This document shows positions 61,515-64,000 of a stretch of 64,000 nt of DNA, one piece after another. The notes beneath the pieces were generated by a model. That model saw only the letters and a program-made list of their open reading frames with translations, was not told the DNA's origin and did no database searches. The position numbers and the translations under genes were made by a program. This DNA comes from Streptomyces hygroscopicus (GTDB lineage: Bacteria > Actinomycetota > Actinomycetes > Streptomycetales > Streptomycetaceae). The stretch lies in assembly GCA_002021875.1 (NCBI GenBank), contig CP018627.1:11098001-11162000 (forward strand), written 5' to 3'. Positions within the stretch are counted from its first letter, which is position 1; each line of letters begins with the position of its first letter.

Positions 61515-63404
61515 GTGACGATGACCGACACCTCGACCGCACACCCGAAGACGCCACCCCCTCCACCCCCGGCCACCATCACCTTCGAAGGCCAGCACGG
61601 CAAGAACCCGCTGGCCGAGGCCAATTTCAGGGCGATGTGCAGGCGCCTGCCCGCCGTGCTCGGGCACACCGCGCGGATGGCCTGGGCCGTCGACAAACCC
61701 GGCGTCGTGCTCCTGCTCGTCTGCCAGCTCCTCACCGGTGCCGCGGCCGCCATCGTCCTCACCTTCACCGCGCAGGCCATGACCCACATCCTCGGCACCG
61801 GCACCGTGTCCGAACGCCTGCACGCCGCCCTGCCCGCCCTGATCGCCGTGACCGCCGCCGCGGGCATTGGCCGAATCAGCGGCGCCCTGTCCTCCTACGC
61901 CGACGGGCGCATCACACCCCTGCTGATGACCGAGGCGGACGTCGCGCTCGTCTCCGCCGTATGCCGCGTCGAAGCCTCCGCGTACGGCGAGGACGGATTC
62001 GCCGACCGGCATGAGGCCGCCGAGGTCGGCGTCACCCGCACCCGGATGATGGTCCAGGACGCACAGCGGTTGATGGCCGCCCTGGTCCGCATGATCGCCG
62101 CGAGCGGCGTCATCACCGCGCTCCACTGGCTGATGCTCCCGCTGCTCCTGCTCGCCGTGCTCCCGGCCGGCGTCGGCGCCGTGCTGTCCGCGCGCGTCGA
62201 CTACGAGACCCACTACCTCAACGTCGGCGACCGCAATGTGCGCTCCATGATGCGCTGGTGGGCCACCTACTCCCGCTACGGCGACGAGGTCCGCGCCAAC
62301 GGGATGACCGGCTACCTCATCTATTGGTACCGGGCCCTGTCCGACCGCATCGACCAGCGCGTCCTCACCGCCGCACCCCGCATGCTGCGCATCGCCCTGG
62401 CGACCAGCACCCTGGGCGGATTCTTCCTGCTGTGCACCTGGGCCACCCTCGCGTGGCTGGCCACCACCGGCCGGGTCGCGCTCCCGGTCGCGGCCACCGC
62501 GGTGGTCGCCGTCCAGACCACGCTGGCCGCCCTCTCGCAGTTCGTGATCCACGGCGCGGCGATGTTCCACACCTCCCTGTACCTCGCCGATATGCGGTCC
62601 TTCCTCGACATGGCCGACGAACGTGCCCCGAAACGAGGCGAGTTGACGATCCCGGAGCGCGTCGACGAGATCAGGCTCGACGAAGTGGTCTACCAGTACC
62701 CCGGCAAGGAGGAGCCCGCCGTCGACGGCGTCTCGCTCACCCTGCGCCGCGGCGAGATCCTGGCCATCGTGGGGGAGAACGGCTCGGGAAAGTCCACCCT
62801 GGCCAAACTCATCACCGGCATCCTGCTCGCCGACAAGGGCCGCGTCCTGTGGGACGGCACCGACCTGGCCCAGGCGGACCCCGACGCGGTGTGGAAGCGC
62901 ACCGCCCTGGTCCCACAGAACTTCGCCTGCTGGCCCCTGCGCGCCCGCGAGAACATCACCCTGGGACAGCCGAAGACCTTCGACGACGAACCGGTGTGGC
63001 AAGCCGTCGACGCCGTCGGTATGCGGGAGGCGGTCGAGAAACTTCCCCGGCAGCTCGACACGCTCCTGGCACGTGAACTCTTCGGCGGGGCCGAGTTGTC
63101 CGGCGGCCAGTGGCAACGGCTGGTGTGCGGCCGCGCCCTCTACCGGCGGACACCGCTGCTCATCCTCGATGAACCCACCTCGCAGATGGACCCGCGAGGC
63201 GAGCACCAGATCTTCCTGGAGATCAAGCGCATCGCCGCCGAGCGCATGACCATCGTCGTCACGCACCAGCTCGAGAACACCCGCCTGGCCGACCGCATCC
63301 TGGTCATGCGCGAGGGACGCGTGATCGAGCAGGGCGGATACGAGGAGCTGGTCGGCGCGGGGGGCCTGTTCGCCGAGCTCGTGGCCCTGGCCAAGGACCG
63401 ATGA
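61515..63404 (+). CDS. ABC exporter, fused membrane and ATP-binding domains
   Basis: 629 aa from GTG 61515 (AGGAGGG 6 bases upstream; ATG 61521 is an alternative). Six-helix membrane domain (about 60-330) and ATPase domain with Walker A GENGSGKST, Q-loop VPQNF, signature LSGGQWQRLV, Walker B LLILDEPTSQMD and switch His VTHQ. It works as a homodimer or half-transporter to export a lipophilic or peptide substrate. The Pro-rich N-terminal extension (TPPPPPPA) is unusual. No biosynthetic partner lies in view. Confidence 0.93.
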   Translation: MTMTDTSTAHPKTPPPPPPATITFEGQHGKNPLAEANFRAMCRRLPAVLGHTARMAWAVDKPGVVLLLVCQLLTGAAAAIVLTFTAQAMTHILGTGTVSERLHAALPALIAVTAAAGIGRISGALSSYADGRITPLLMTEADVALVSAVCRVEASAYGEDGFADRHEAAEVGVTRTRMMVQDAQRLMAALVRMIAASGVITALHWLMLPLLLLAVLPAGVGAVLSARVDYETHYLNVGDRNVRSMMRWWATYSRYGDEVRANGMTGYLIYWYRALSDRIDQRVLTAAPRMLRIALATSTLGGFFLLCTWATLAWLATTGRVALPVAATAVVAVQTTLAALSQFVIHGAAMFHTSLYLADMRSFLDMADERAPKRGELTIPERVDEIRLDEVVYQYPGKEEPAVDGVSLTLRRGEILAIVGENGSGKSTLAKLITGILLADKGRVLWDGTDLAQADPDAVWKRTALVPQNFACWPLRARENITLGQPKTFDDEPVWQAVDAVGMREAVEKLPRQLDTLLARELFGGAELSGGQWQRLVCGRALYRRTPLLILDEPTSQMDPRGEHQIFLEIKRIAAERMTIVVTHQLENTRLADRILVMREGRVIEQGGYEELVGAGGLFAELVALAKDR

Positions 63405-63414
63405 GGTGAGGAAC

Positions 63415-63447
63415 CCCCGGCGCGCCGGCGTGTACGGCGCGCCGGGG
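63415..63447. terminator. Bidirectional hairpin terminator
   Basis: Perfect 12-bp arms CCCCGGCGCGCC and GGCGCGCCGGGG with a 9-base loop, between the convergent exporter and dehydrogenase genes. Confidence 0.75.
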
Positions 63448-63531
63448 TCCATCTGAGGCAGGGCTCGCGGGACTCCCGGAAGGCCAGGCCGACCTCCCAC
63501 TCTCCCCACAGCCGCACGCTGTCAGGTCGGG

Positions 63532-64000
63532 TCAGCCCCCCGGGCGGGTGACCAGGCGGCCCCGGACCTTGCCGTGGCGGAGTCGGTCCAGGCCCTCGTT
63601 GAGGTCGGCGAAGGGGATCTCTTCCACGATCGGGGTGATCCGGCCCTCCGCGATGAAGCCGAGGACCTGGCGGAATTCGTCCTTGCCGGCGCCGTAGGAG
63701 CCGCGGAGTTCCACGCTTTTGCGGATGAGGCTGCCGTTGGAGAAGGTCGTGGTCCTCGTGCCGAGCCCGACGACGACCACGCGGCCGAGGCGGCGTACGG
63801 CATCGATCGCGTCCGACGTGGTGGAGCCCACGCCCGCGAAGTCGATGATGGCGTCGGGTCGCAGGTCCGCCAGCGCGGTGACGTCGGTGAAGCACTCGCG
63901 GGCGCCCGCCGCGCGGGCGGCCTCGAAGGTGTCGGGGTTGATGTCCACGCCGTAGACCGTGGCCCCCGCGATCACTCCCGTACGGACGCCATTGAGACCG
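63532..64000 (-). CDS. Zinc-type alcohol dehydrogenase-like protein (5' partial at window end)
   Basis: The C-terminal about 156 residues of an MDR dehydrogenase: ATVYGVDINPDTFEAARAAG (cofactor-binding beta-2 with acidic Asp), IIDFAGVGSTTSDAIDAVRR, GRVVVVGLG, and the usual C-terminal LNEGLDRLRHGKVRGRLV. The Gly-rich loop at the window edge reads GLNGVRTGVIAGA instead of GxGGVG, so the join there may be altered or the family divergent. The start lies beyond base 64000. Confidence 0.82.
   Translation of the reverse strand, partial: GLNGVRTGVIAGATVYGVDINPDTFEAARAAGARECFTDVTALADLRPDAIIDFAGVGSTTSDAIDAVRRLGRVVVVGLGTRTTTFSNGSLIRKSVELRGSYGAGKDEFRQVLGFIAEGRITPIVEEIPFADLNEGLDRLRHGKVRGRLVTRPGG

Noticed and set aside
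60201..63404. Antibiotic resistance and export cassette
   Set aside because: The APH fold and ABC exporter are too general, and no biosynthetic gene or resistance-specific motif links them.

Overview
The window is about 72% GC, with strong third-position GC bias, frequent GTG starts, Tat signal peptides on secreted enzymes, a CUT1 sugar transporter without its own ATPase, and dense secondary-metabolite and glycan-degradation genes. This points to a Streptomyces or close relative. The number of truncated genes suggests an accessory or chromosome-arm region. No rRNA, tRNA, CRISPR array or intact insertion sequence was seen.

Layout. (1) 1-12.6 kb: the 3' end of a modular type I polyketide synthase (KS-AT-KR-ACP / KS-AT-DH-ER-KR-ACP-TE), a NodD-like LysR regulator, and decayed remnants of an FkbJ-like carrier protein and an FkbH-like enzyme, the machinery that makes methoxymalonyl-ACP. 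(2) 12.9-20.2 kb: two secreted alpha/beta hydrolases (polyhydroxybutyrate depolymerase-like and 3-hydroxybutyrate-oligomer-hydrolase/tannase-like), a Tat-exported GH95-like protein, and three scars: a pobA remnant, a Tat-leader remnant, and a truncated lipoprotein abutting a truncated membrane protein. (3) 20.3-32.7 kb: a LacI-type regulator with a 16-bp palindromic operator, then an FAD oxidoreductase, a HyuA-type hydantoinase/oxoprolinase without HyuB, an HExxH protein, a permease, a Tat-exported beta-propeller glycosidase-like protein, a CE7 esterase, and a large secreted two-F5/8C protein with its own palindromic operator. (4) 32.9-41.4 kb: SDR/TetR pair, quinone oxidoreductase/AraC pair, an integrase-tail remnant, an alpha/beta hydrolase, a lipoprotein, a small secreted crystallin/inhibitor-like protein and a second AraC regulator. 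(5) 41.7-45.9 kb: an organosulfur-utilisation operon (SfnB/DszC-like acyl-CoA-dehydrogenase-fold enzyme, hydrolase, flavin reductase, LLM monooxygenase) preceded by a cysteine-type leader peptide. (6) 45.9-59.9 kb: a divergent glycan-catabolism locus: PfkB kinase, sugar-binding lipoprotein, two permeases and a GH2 enzyme on the minus strand, and a DeoR regulator, GH4, GH38 and GH29 enzymes on the plus strand. (7) 59.9-64 kb: a dehydrogenase remnant, an APH-like phosphotransferase, an ABC exporter, and a zinc-type dehydrogenase cut by the window end.

How the parts fit. Region 6 reads as import and intracellular dismantling of a galactose/mannose/fucose-containing oligosaccharide, with one DeoR regulator between the two arms. 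Region 3 looks like a polysaccharide-linked catabolic cluster with an unusual HyuA/HExxH/oxidoreductase core and no obvious substrate. Region 5 makes reduced flavin and uses it for oxidative release of sulfur from organosulfur compounds, gated by cysteine supply through the leader peptide. Scars at 11.7-12.6, 16.4, 20.1, 36.9, 43.4 and 59.9 kb show repeated deletion in this part of the chromosome.
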